From Bacteroides ilei (GTDB taxonomy: Bacteria; Bacteroidota; Bacteroidia; Bacteroidales; Bacteroidaceae): a DNA stretch of 64,000 nt. The notes under the pieces are model-generated. The model had not been told where the DNA came from. It was given only the letters and a program-made list of their open reading frames with translations, and searched no databases. Where the stretch lies: NCBI RefSeq assembly GCF_900128495.1, contig NZ_LT635801.1, forward strand, positions 3,064,691 to 3,128,690. The letters run 5' to 3'. The position numbers and the translations under genes were made by a program. This document shows, one piece after another, positions 35,025 to 41,934 of this stretch (positions are counted from its first letter, which is position 1; every line of letters begins with the position of its first letter).

Positions 35025-35800
35025 AACGGCATGTACAATACCCCGGCGTAAGGAAATGGTCGGGAAATGATTTGTTGGAGTTGCAGAGCGAAGGCCTTCG
35101 CATAGCTGACGACTTCTTCTCACAGTACGGCAACTGTGTAATCTGCGGCTGCGCGGTATCGGAAACCGGCATCGATGCCGGGCTGGTCAACATTGACGGC
35201 ATGGTGCTGCCATTGGCGGCTACGAGTGTGGAAGTATTCCCCGTCTATTTAGTCAAGGACGAGGAACACGTCCAACGTGAATACGCAGACGACAAAGTCC
35301 GTGACATTGCCGTCCGGTATTTTGCGAAGGTGGTCCAGGCGAAACCGTCCGATACAGGCTTTATTGAGATTACAGCCGACGGATCATCCACATTCTTTGA
35401 TAAAATCGAGGCTGTTTGGCTGACGGATATACTAAACCGGCTGGAGTCCCTGAAGAAGGCTGACAAATCCCTGTCCGATGCCATCGAACTGTTGAAGGAG
35501 GCTGACAGGAAAGCCGCAGAACGCATCGTCACGCTCGAAAAGAAGATGCCATCCTACCTTGACCATATCCCGACGGTAAATGATGACAGCTACTTTGTAG
35601 GAGTCGAGGTTTGGACAGTGGACGAATACGGGAATAAGACGTTCTGGAAGTGCCACGACAACACGGAAGGCAAAGCCGTATGGAAACGCAGCGGTGAAGG
35701 TTCCGGAGGTGGTGGCAGTTACGGAGGAGCGGTTTACCTTACCGGACAGACTGATTTTTCTAAAGCAACAATTATAATTAAGGAGGGCTATTTAAAATGA
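35021..35800 (+). CDS. Tail-fibre-proximal protein
   Basis: A 259-residue protein. The N-terminal 130 residues are likely the baseplate attachment (MVLPLAATSVEVFPVYLVKD), then a heptad coiled coil at about 140-180 (LNRLESLKKADKSLSDAIEL) and a Gly-rich C-terminus (GEGSGGGGSYGG). It overlaps the variable fibre gene by 4 bp, so the two probably form one fibre. Confidence 0.65.
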   Translation: MKRHVQYPGVRKWSGNDLLELQSEGLRIADDFFSQYGNCVICGCAVSETGIDAGLVNIDGMVLPLAATSVEVFPVYLVKDEEHVQREYADDKVRDIAVRYFAKVVQAKPSDTGFIEITADGSSTFFDKIEAVWLTDILNRLESLKKADKSLSDAIELLKEADRKAAERIVTLEKKMPSYLDHIPTVNDDSYFVGVEVWTVDEYGNKTFWKCHDNTEGKAVWKRSGEGSGGGGSYGGAVYLTGQTDFSKATIIIKEGYLK

Positions 35801-37896
35801 GTGAATCAACAACCGGTGCATACGTGTACCAGCAAATCGTGAAGAGTACGGCTCAGTGGGCAGCCGATAAAACCGTCATCGTTGAAAACGTCTGGCTTTT
35901 CGAACGCAGGAGCGACGGCAAGATTATAACCAAACTGTCCGACGGCAAGCACTGTTATGCCGACCTGGACGAATACGGCCTGAGCGCATGGGATGCGGCG
36001 CAGCTTGGCGGCTACAAGGGAACTAAGGAGGAGTTTTATTTGTCGCTTGGCACCCTTGATGAAAAAGTGGAGCAGGTGACAAACCTTGTATCATCGCTCG
36101 ACGGTAAATTCGCAGAAACTCCGGATCTGCCGTCAACACCCGGGGAAGATACACTGACCTACCAGTCAGGGGAAGCAACCCGTAAATTCGCAATCGGCCA
36201 GCAGTGCCGCGTGTATGAGACAAAAGAGAAAGACTATGTCTTTTATCAGCTATACAATATCACGGAAGGGAATAAAGCCGACTGGCGTGTTGCCGGTTCC
36301 GGTGGAACATCCGCTTTTCAGGAGAAAGCCATCATAACCCTCACAAGTAACCAGGGTTTGAACGACGCCGACCTGAACGGCAAGAAGGTGACTGTTTCCT
36401 ACTCCGGCCAGCACTCCGAACTGGTCTGGAACGGTGAAGCGCTGGAGATTGCCATCCCCATGCAGGTGGAATATACCGTTTCACCGGAAGCCGCCTCCGG
36501 TTATGCCTCTCCGGAAGAACAACAGTACGTGGCTGTCGGGGGTAACGAAAGACAGATAAACCTGGTTTACTCTGCGGAGAAGGTGACGGTCAATGTAAGC
36601 ACGGACGACAGTGCGGACTGTTCCGGTCGTACTGTGACCATAAAGAAAACGTCAGGCGGCGAAGTGATTGGAAGCGGCAAGGGATCCAGTGTAGTTATAA
36701 AAGTGCCGTCGGGAACCGGATATACGGTATCCGTCGATGCTTTTGCAGGATACACCAAACCGGCAGACCAATCATTTACCGCAAACCCCGCGAGCCGTAA
36801 CGTGTCTTTCGTGTATGCAAAAATCAAGGATGCCGGTATTGTATTTGACAAATCCAAAAGCGACCCGCAGAATATCACCGGTGAAATCAACAGCGGGGTT
36901 CTGAAAACCATCCTGTCGAAGTTCCGCCGTTGCCTCTGCAAGAAAACGAAAGACGGTGAGGTTACAATTTCGTATCTTCGTGATGACAACAGCAATTTCT
37001 ACGCCGATGGCTCAGCAGCCAAGTTGGACGGCACAGAGGGCGATGTGATGGTGGATTTTCCGGAGTTCTATTACAAATGGGAGCAGGTGGACAGCAACAA
37101 ATTCCGTTACCGCTTTGCCGAATACAACGTGGACGGAACATTCAAGCATGTGCCACGCTCTTTAGTCGGTGCGTATAAAGGTTATATGACTTCGAATAAG
37201 CTGTATAGCCGAAGCGGGGTTCGTCCTACAGTTAGTAAATCCACTAATGATTTTGATGGGTACGCAACGGCTCGTGGTAAAGGTTATCAGCGTATCGACT
37301 TCCAGCAGCACTGTGTGATTGCCTTTATGCTTTATGCGCGTTATGGAAACAGAAATTTACAGGCTGTTCTTGGTGTGGGCGGTGCTGTTAGTGGCTCGTC
37401 AGCAACGATGACGGGAACCAGCAATGCGACAGGAATTGCGGATACAAAGAATGAAACAAGCAAGTATGTTTGCGGCTTGGGGCTTGAAGGTGTATTCGGG
37501 GGTATTTACGAATGGGTGAAAGGCGTTGAAATTAACAATCGCGTTTGGAAAATCACTGACCCGGACGGGGCAACCCGCAATGTGAACGCCGGAACAGAAG
37601 ACGGTTGGATAACGAATGTAGCTGCGGAAAACGGGCCTTTCTTCGACATGGTGCCTACGAAAGTGGGTGGCAGCGAAACGACACATTATTCGGATTACTA
37701 TTGGCAGAGTTCGGGCGGCCCCCTTGTTTTGGCGCGCTCCTATAGCGACTCGAATACGTATGGCGGCGTGGCGTATGCGTATGCGTATGACGATGCCTCG
37801 TACACGAATTCGTACTACGGTTCGCGTCTCGCTTTCAGGGGCGTTATCCGCGAAGCGGCGAGCGTAAGTGCGTTCAAAGCACTGTCAGTGCTTTGA
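35797..37896 (+). CDS. DGR variable protein, tail fibre with C-type-lectin-like tip
   Basis: A 699-residue adhesin and the target of the retroelement. Residues 1-130 are the fibre attachment and collar (YGLSAWDAAQLGGYKGTKEE is a phage-tail repeat). Two Ig/CNA-B-like repeats occupy about 185-345 (VTVSYSGQHSELVW..., VTIKKTSGG...). The C-terminal 300 residues have the formylglycine-enzyme type C-lectin fold that ends SRLAFRGVI. The variable residues are S650, Y655, Y662, Y664, D665, Y669 and Y673, on the ligand face expected for such domains. Each arises from an Asn codon in the template. Tyr-rich sites fit a receptor-binding role. Confidence 0.9.
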   Translation: MSESTTGAYVYQQIVKSTAQWAADKTVIVENVWLFERRSDGKIITKLSDGKHCYADLDEYGLSAWDAAQLGGYKGTKEEFYLSLGTLDEKVEQVTNLVSSLDGKFAETPDLPSTPGEDTLTYQSGEATRKFAIGQQCRVYETKEKDYVFYQLYNITEGNKADWRVAGSGGTSAFQEKAIITLTSNQGLNDADLNGKKVTVSYSGQHSELVWNGEALEIAIPMQVEYTVSPEAASGYASPEEQQYVAVGGNERQINLVYSAEKVTVNVSTDDSADCSGRTVTIKKTSGGEVIGSGKGSSVVIKVPSGTGYTVSVDAFAGYTKPADQSFTANPASRNVSFVYAKIKDAGIVFDKSKSDPQNITGEINSGVLKTILSKFRRCLCKKTKDGEVTISYLRDDNSNFYADGSAAKLDGTEGDVMVDFPEFYYKWEQVDSNKFRYRFAEYNVDGTFKHVPRSLVGAYKGYMTSNKLYSRSGVRPTVSKSTNDFDGYATARGKGYQRIDFQQHCVIAFMLYARYGNRNLQAVLGVGGAVSGSSATMTGTSNATGIADTKNETSKYVCGLGLEGVFGGIYEWVKGVEINNRVWKITDPDGATRNVNAGTEDGWITNVAAENGPFFDMVPTKVGGSETTHYSDYYWQSSGGPLVLARSYSDSNTYGGVAYAYAYDDASYTNSYYGSRLAFRGVIREAASVSAFKALSVL
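37721..37839 (+). repeat. DGR variable repeat (VR)
   Basis: The 119-bp match to the template repeat at 38049-38167, offset 328 bp. In the core there are seven differences (37745, 37759, 37780, 37786, 37789, 37801, 37813), each at a template A and changing to T or G. The 3' end reads GCT against ATA at 37831-37833, including a T-to-C change, so it marks the likely boundary (IMH) rather than mutagenesis. Confidence 0.95.
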
Positions 37897-37919
37897 TACT
37901 AATACCGGCGTAAGCCGGT
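37876..37919 (+). promoter_or_regulatory. Two hairpins directly downstream of VR
   Basis: First, AAAGCACT (37876-37883) and AGTGCTTT (37887-37894) with loop GTC, overlapping the gene's end. Second, ACCGGC (37904-37909), loop GTAA, GCCGGT (37914-37919), a 6-bp stem with a GNNA tetraloop. Hairpins with short stems and tetraloops just after VR promote retrohoming in the Bordetella phage DGR, so one or both may be target-recognition elements. The second may also terminate transcription. Confidence 0.65.
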
Positions 37920-37990
37920 CGATTTATAATATTTTTAAGTCGTTATCCATTAAAACCTTTTGGATATTAAGGATTCACGGAAAATCGAAG

Positions 37991-38011
37991 TACATTTGCG
38001 ATGTAAATGTA
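37991..38011 (+). promoter_or_regulatory. Candidate TR/RT promoter with overlapping dyad
   Basis: TACATTTG (37991-37998) is a perfect -7 box about 50 bp before the template repeat. It is also one arm of a palindrome, TACATTT (37991-37997) and AAATGTA (38005-38011), so a regulator could block it. No good -33 is seen. Confidence 0.5.
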
Positions 38012-38048
38012 AAAATGCGATGTTAAGATACAGGTAGAATTCCTCCGG

Positions 38049-38167
38049 CCCTTGTTTTGGCGCGCTCCTATAACGACTCGAATACGAATGGCGGCGTGGC
38101 GTATGCGAATGCGAATAACGATGCCTCGAACACGAATTCGAACTACGGTTCGCGTCTCATATTCAGG
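38049..38167 (+). ncRNA. DGR template repeat (TR) and spacer
   Basis: Non-coding template copied to cDNA. It matches VR for 119 bp except at adenines and the 3' boundary. In the VR reading frame it would give AAC/AAT (Asn) at nine positions, seven of which are changed in VR. The following 154 bp (38168-38321) up to the RT start holds a likely spacer for priming, with AACCCA near 38218 able to pair with TGGGTT near 38265. The ORF across TR (38057-38284) is not a gene. Confidence 0.92.
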
Positions 38168-38321
38168 AAAGAAAATATTATATTATGGCTCTTGGCCGGG
38201 ATGTGTTCCCCAGTCCAACCCATAGAGGAATGCACCTTGCCTCTTGGCAAAAAACAAATTGGGTTATGTTGTGTGGTAGGTTGATTCTCGAAGCACATAG
38301 ATTTCTGAAAGCGACAATAAA

Positions 38322-39611
38322 ATGAAGCGGTACGGACATTTGATAGAAAAGATTATAGAGGAAAGCAACCTTTTGGAGGCTTTCTCTATGGTCATGCGGG
38401 GCAAGAAGCGCAGCCGCACTGTCCGCTATTTCAAAAAGAACCGGGATAAGATCCTGGCAGACCTTGCCGATGAAATAAAGTCCGGCAAGTATGCACCGGA
38501 ATGTTTCCGGGAATTTGAAGTGGTGGAAAACGGGAAGGTGCGCGAAATCCAGTCCCTGCCGTTCAAAGACCGCATCGCCCTTCACGCGATAATGGCAGTT
38601 CTATACAGGGATGTTTTAGGCGGTATGATGATTCGCGACACGTATGCCAGCTTGCCGAAACGTGGTATCCACGACGGTTTGAACAGGCTTCGAAAAGCAT
38701 TAAAGGATCGTTCGAATACTGAATACTGCCTGAAACTTGACCTGAAGAAGTTCTACCATTCAGTCGACCAGGAAGTCCTTATCGGACGGCTACGTCGCAA
38801 GATAAAGGATGAAACGCTAATGCAGACCCTTATCCGTATAATCAGAAGTTATGGTCCCGGCCTGGCCATTGGCTACCATTCCAGCCAGTTGCTCGGTAAC
38901 TTTTACCTCTGTCTGTTGGATCACTACATGAAAGCGGAATTGGGCGTCAAGTATTACTTCCGGTATTGTGATGATATTGTCGTTCTCGGCCCTGATAAAG
39001 CGTATCTGCATGACATTTTTGCAAAGTTGCGCAAAGTGGTGGAGGAAGAACTTCACCTTACCATCAAACAGAACTGGCAGATATTCCCGGTAGAAGCACG
39101 CGGCATTGATTTCTTGGGGTACGTTACCTGGCATGATTATGTCCTGGTACGGAAACATATCAAGCAGAAAGTTGCCCGGCGGCTACAGAAGGTGAAAAGC
39201 AAGAAACGGAAATACGTTGTGCTTGCGTCGTTTTGGGGATGGGTGAAACGCTGCAACGGGAAACACTTATTTTTTAAACTAACAAATATGAAGTCATTTA
39301 AAGATTTAGGCGTCACTTACAAACCGGCTGACGGAAAGAAACGCTTCGAAGGCAACCTTACGCCTTTGGGCAATTTGCAAAACTGTAAAGTTACTATTGT
39401 GGATTTTGAGACCGACATCAAAACAAAACAGGGTGAAGGCCGCTACGTGGTCCAATACGAGATGGATGGCCAGAAAGGCAAGTTTATTACAGCTTCGGAA
39501 GAGATGAAGAATATTCTCGACCAAATCAAAGAAATGAATGAGCTGCCATTTGAAACGGTAATCAAACGGGAAACATTCGGAGGCAATAAGACGAAGTATG
39601 TATTCTCTTAA
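38322..39611 (+). CDS. DGR reverse transcriptase with fused C-terminal domain
   Basis: A 429-residue group-II-related RT that copies TR with A-to-N errors. Motif A is LKLDLKKFYHSVD (D140). The DGR hallmark replacing QGxxxSP is IGYHSSQ at 183-189. The active site is YCDD (215-218). The thumb ends near 315. From Met323 a separate domain of 107 residues begins (MKSFKDLGVTYKPADGKK), beta-rich and ending FGGNKTKYVFS; I recall stand-alone versions after the RT in some Bacteroides DGRs. No avd gene was seen. Confidence 0.95.
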   Translation: MKRYGHLIEKIIEESNLLEAFSMVMRGKKRSRTVRYFKKNRDKILADLADEIKSGKYAPECFREFEVVENGKVREIQSLPFKDRIALHAIMAVLYRDVLGGMMIRDTYASLPKRGIHDGLNRLRKALKDRSNTEYCLKLDLKKFYHSVDQEVLIGRLRRKIKDETLMQTLIRIIRSYGPGLAIGYHSSQLLGNFYLCLLDHYMKAELGVKYYFRYCDDIVVLGPDKAYLHDIFAKLRKVVEEELHLTIKQNWQIFPVEARGIDFLGYVTWHDYVLVRKHIKQKVARRLQKVKSKKRKYVVLASFWGWVKRCNGKHLFFKLTNMKSFKDLGVTYKPADGKKRFEGNLTPLGNLQNCKVTIVDFETDIKTKQGEGRYVVQYEMDGQKGKFITASEEMKNILDQIKEMNELPFETVIKRETFGGNKTKYVFS

Positions 39612-39626
39612 GAAGTAACAAGCCTT

Positions 39627-39779
39627 TGAGGGCAAGGTGTGAAAAAGGCCCTCAGCCATTGAGTAAGTATCGACGCCAATCATATACTTATACGCAAATG
39701 CGCAAACCCGCAGAGCTGAGGGCCAAAGCCCTTTTCCACTGCGGGTTTGCGCATTTTGCGCGTATAAAATATGATTGGC
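39627..39779. repeat. Large inverted repeat with competing stems
   Basis: Arms 39675-39713 and 39739-39779 are almost perfectly complementary (about 39 bp with two small indels) around a 25-nt loop. In addition GGCCCTCAGC (39647-39656) can pair either with TGAGGGC (39627-39633) or with GCTGAGGGCC in the loop (39715-39724). The loop also holds GGGC/GCCC with TTTT. It could be a bidirectional terminator or a switching structured RNA. No gene lies here. Confidence 0.7.
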
Positions 39780-39809
39780 ACTGCAAATATACTTTAATTT
39801 TTGGAGATT

Positions 39810-40052
39810 ATGACAATATACGAGATACTTTCTTTCAATAAAGAGCTGTTGCGCCGGCTTTCTGAGTCGGGCATACGGGTTGAAGATTACCGATATGTGG
39901 ACCTTTTCCATGATTTCACGAAAATGGTAGAGGATGGAAACAAGACGACATACGCTGTTGCCGTTCTCTCTGAAAAGTATGCAATAAGTGAACGAAAGGT
40001 GTATGATGTACTCCGTCACCTCAGAACTGACTGCAAGGGGCGTTCAGTGTGA
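39810..40052 (+). CDS. Small HTH protein, Mor/C-like candidate
   Basis: An 80-residue protein read from the ATG at 39810 after TTGGAG. The C-terminal half (YAVAVLSEKYAISERKVYDV) has the shape of the Mor/C helix-turn-helix of Mu late activators. It may activate the divergent late promoters at 22.6 kb. Evidence is limited to the HTH pattern. Confidence 0.5.
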   Translation: MTIYEILSFNKELLRRLSESGIRVEDYRYVDLFHDFTKMVEDGNKTTYAVAVLSEKYAISERKVYDVLRHLRTDCKGRSV

Positions 40053-40098
40053 TATAAGGGTATTGTTGCTCCTGTAGATAGATTTTGAAGGTATCTTT

Positions 40099-40761
40099 AT
40101 GGTGAATCAAATCTTTAAACCCATGAACAAATATCATCAAATTCTTTGCAAGATCCTGAATGCAGGAAAGGAACAACGAAACAAAAAGGGAGTTATTCGG
40201 TATCTGTTGAATGAATGTCTTACTCTGACACCTGCCGACCTGCTCGACATCTTCGAGACGCACGGCATCGCCCGAAAGAAGCTGCGACAGGAACTTCAAC
40301 TCTTCATGCAGGGAGAACGTAACGTGGAGCGTTACCGTGAAGCCGGCATCACCTGGTGGGATTATTGCGGTCAGACTCTTGTGAACAGTTATCCGACCTA
40401 CTTTGAGAAACTGCCTCCTCTCATCGAAAAGATAAACCGGGAAAAGCGGACCAGCAAGAATTATGTCCTCTTCCTTGGTTCTACAGGAGCGGAAACCAAC
40501 CAAGCCCCATGTCTGAGCCTTGTACAGTTCCAGATAGAAGACGGCGAACTGGTATTGTCGGCTTATCAGCGTAGCAGCGATGCCAATTTAGGCCTCCCGG
40601 CCGATATTTACCATCTCTATCTGATGGCCCGGCAAATAGACCTGCCTCTGAAATCGATTACCCTTAACCTTGGCAATGTCCATATCTATGAGAACAACCT
40701 GGAGCGTACCGGTGCCTTGCTTGCCGGTGATGAAGGGGTTCGGTTCGACCTGAATGTATAA
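40099..40761 (+). CDS. Thymidylate-synthase-fold pyrimidine-modifying enzyme
   Basis: A 220-residue member of the thymidylate synthase / dCMP hydroxymethylase superfamily. The active Cys is C138 in NQAPCLSL, with QFQIEDGEL after it. R158-S-S-D161 and LGLP (164-167) match the TS nucleotide site, and H195-Y197 the HxY. E65 and W86/W87 match E58 and W80 of E. coli TS. At the TS Asn177 position this protein has D169; that change gives dCMP preference in mutated TS and in T4 dCMP hydroxymethylase. R21, R126 and R127 are replaced (K29, K120, N121). An alternative start is 40123 (MNKYHQIL), which fits TS better. Confidence 0.82.
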   Translation: MVNQIFKPMNKYHQILCKILNAGKEQRNKKGVIRYLLNECLTLTPADLLDIFETHGIARKKLRQELQLFMQGERNVERYREAGITWWDYCGQTLVNSYPTYFEKLPPLIEKINREKRTSKNYVLFLGSTGAETNQAPCLSLVQFQIEDGELVLSAYQRSSDANLGLPADIYHLYLMARQIDLPLKSITLNLGNVHIYENNLERTGALLAGDEGVRFDLNV

Positions 40762-40859
40762 GAAACGTTGCAAACCCTGTGCAGCATGGTTTGATTGTTT
40801 TCTTTAGACGACTGGGATAAAATGGGGAATTTTGCAATCCGTTTTAAAACCAGGAACAA

Positions 40860-41717
40860 ATGAGAAAGCAGTATTTATCAGCCCCACTTCCGTTTGTGGG
40901 GCAAAAACGCATGTTTGCCAAAGAATTTATCAAGGTATTGAAACATTACCCGGATGATGCCGTATTCGTCGATTTGTTTGGCGGATCCGGTTTATTAGCC
41001 CATATCACGAAGTGTCAGAAGCCGGGCTCTACCGTTGTCTATAATGATTTCGACAACTACAGACGCAGATTGGAGAATATACCGCAGACCAATGCTTTGT
41101 TGGATAGGATTCGAGAGATAACCCAAATTGTACCCCGGAAGAAGGCATTGCCTAAAGAGTTGAAAGAATCTATCCTGCGTCTTATCGAGCGTGAAGAGGT
41201 AGATAACGGTTATGTGGATTACATCACGCTTTCTACCTCCCTGCTCTTTTCCATGAAGTATGCCACCAATTTGGACAGGCTGCGAAAGGAAACGTTTTAT
41301 AATACCGTGCGCAAATGCAGCTACGACCTTTGCTTTGACTATCTGGACGGACTGGAGGTTGTTTCCTGTGATTATAGGGGGCTGTTCAACAAATATAAGG
41401 ATATCCCGAATGTTGTATTCCTGATAGACCCGCCATATCTTTCCACTGAGGTTGGCACCTATACAATGGACTGGGGGCTTACTGATTATTTGGATGTGTT
41501 GCAGACGCTCGTAGGTACGAACTATATTTATTTCACCTCCAACAAGTCATCCATCATAGATCTATGTGAATGGATGGGCAGGAATAACACCATAGGCAAC
41601 CCCTTTGCAGGCAGCGAGAAGATAGAATTTAACGCGCACATGAATTACAACTCCTCCTACACAGACATCATGCTGTTCAAGAAAGCAGATGAAACAGTAC
41701 GCAAAATGGCATCTTAA
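40860..41717 (+). CDS. Dam-like DNA adenine methylase (D12 class)
   Basis: A 285-residue N6-adenine methyltransferase. FVGQKRMF (12-19) is the FxGxK motif of the D12 class, FGGSG (40-44) the AdoMet loop and DPPY (190-193) the catalytic motif. No restriction partner is adjacent. It probably methylates phage DNA against host restriction, or controls expression. A hairpin follows. Confidence 0.9.
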   Translation: MRKQYLSAPLPFVGQKRMFAKEFIKVLKHYPDDAVFVDLFGGSGLLAHITKCQKPGSTVVYNDFDNYRRRLENIPQTNALLDRIREITQIVPRKKALPKELKESILRLIEREEVDNGYVDYITLSTSLLFSMKYATNLDRLRKETFYNTVRKCSYDLCFDYLDGLEVVSCDYRGLFNKYKDIPNVVFLIDPPYLSTEVGTYTMDWGLTDYLDVLQTLVGTNYIYFTSNKSSIIDLCEWMGRNNTIGNPFAGSEKIEFNAHMNYNSSYTDIMLFKKADETVRKMAS

Positions 41718-41793
41718 CCACTATGTAAAGATACGAATTTTTGCTGAATTGGCAATGGGTTTAAGGTGTTATTTTAGACTGGGGATCAAACAA

Positions 41794-41837
41794 AAGCGTC
41801 ATTCAAATGCCATTTAAAGGTTGTTTGAGTGACGCTT
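41794..41837 (+). terminator. Terminator-like hairpin at the right end
   Basis: AAGCGTCATTCAAA (41794-41807) pairs with TTTGAGTGACGCTT (41824-41837) with one G-T pair, followed by GTGTTTTG. It would end the modification-gene transcript before attR. The second arm partly resembles the end-repeat (CGCTTGTGTTTT), a possible degenerate third site. Confidence 0.6.
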
Positions 41838-41857
41838 GTGTTTTGATGAAAATTGAA

Positions 41858-41901
41858 CGCTTCGTTTTGAAACCCCAGCGAAAAATAGAACGCTTCGTTT
41901 T
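41858..41901 (-). repeat. Right-end transposase binding sites (R1, R2)
   Basis: CGCTTCGTTTT at 41858-41868 and 41891-41901, 33 bp apart, each followed by GAAAC. They are the reverse complement of the left-end AAAACGAAGCG sites. Close spacing recalls R1/R2 of Mu. Confidence 0.75.
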
Positions 41902-41934
41902 GAAACAGTAGACCTTTCGATTTGCGGATTATAG

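Larger units (their letters stand above)
5588..41907. mobile_element. Mu-like transposable prophage with a DGR
   Basis: About 36.3 kb with a Mu-type plan: repressor and early control at the left, then MuA, MuB, GemA-like, head, contractile tail, fibre and modification genes at the right. The bounds are provisional. They assume TGT...ACA termini outside the outermost AAAACGAAGCG sites (left 5600, right ending 41901). The flanking pentamers (5583-5587 CTTGA and 41908-41912 GTAGA) are not identical, so no clean 5-bp target duplication supports the exact ends. All genes expected for a working phage seem intact. Confidence 0.85.

Noticed and set aside
35021-37896. Mu-style invertible fibre segment
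   Set aside because: No serine invertase and no inverted crossover sites around the fibre genes.
37721-38167. VR/TR pair as a simple gene duplication
   Set aside because: Core differences occur only at template adenines, which random drift would not give, and an RT with DGR motifs follows.
38057-38284. 75-codon ORF across the template repeat
   Set aside because: It is the VR reading frame continued through TR; there is no ribosome site and TR is a non-coding template.
39306-40019. 237-codon leftward ORF over the RT 3' end and the large inverted repeat
   Set aside because: Antisense to a real RT domain and crosses a hairpin; no family.
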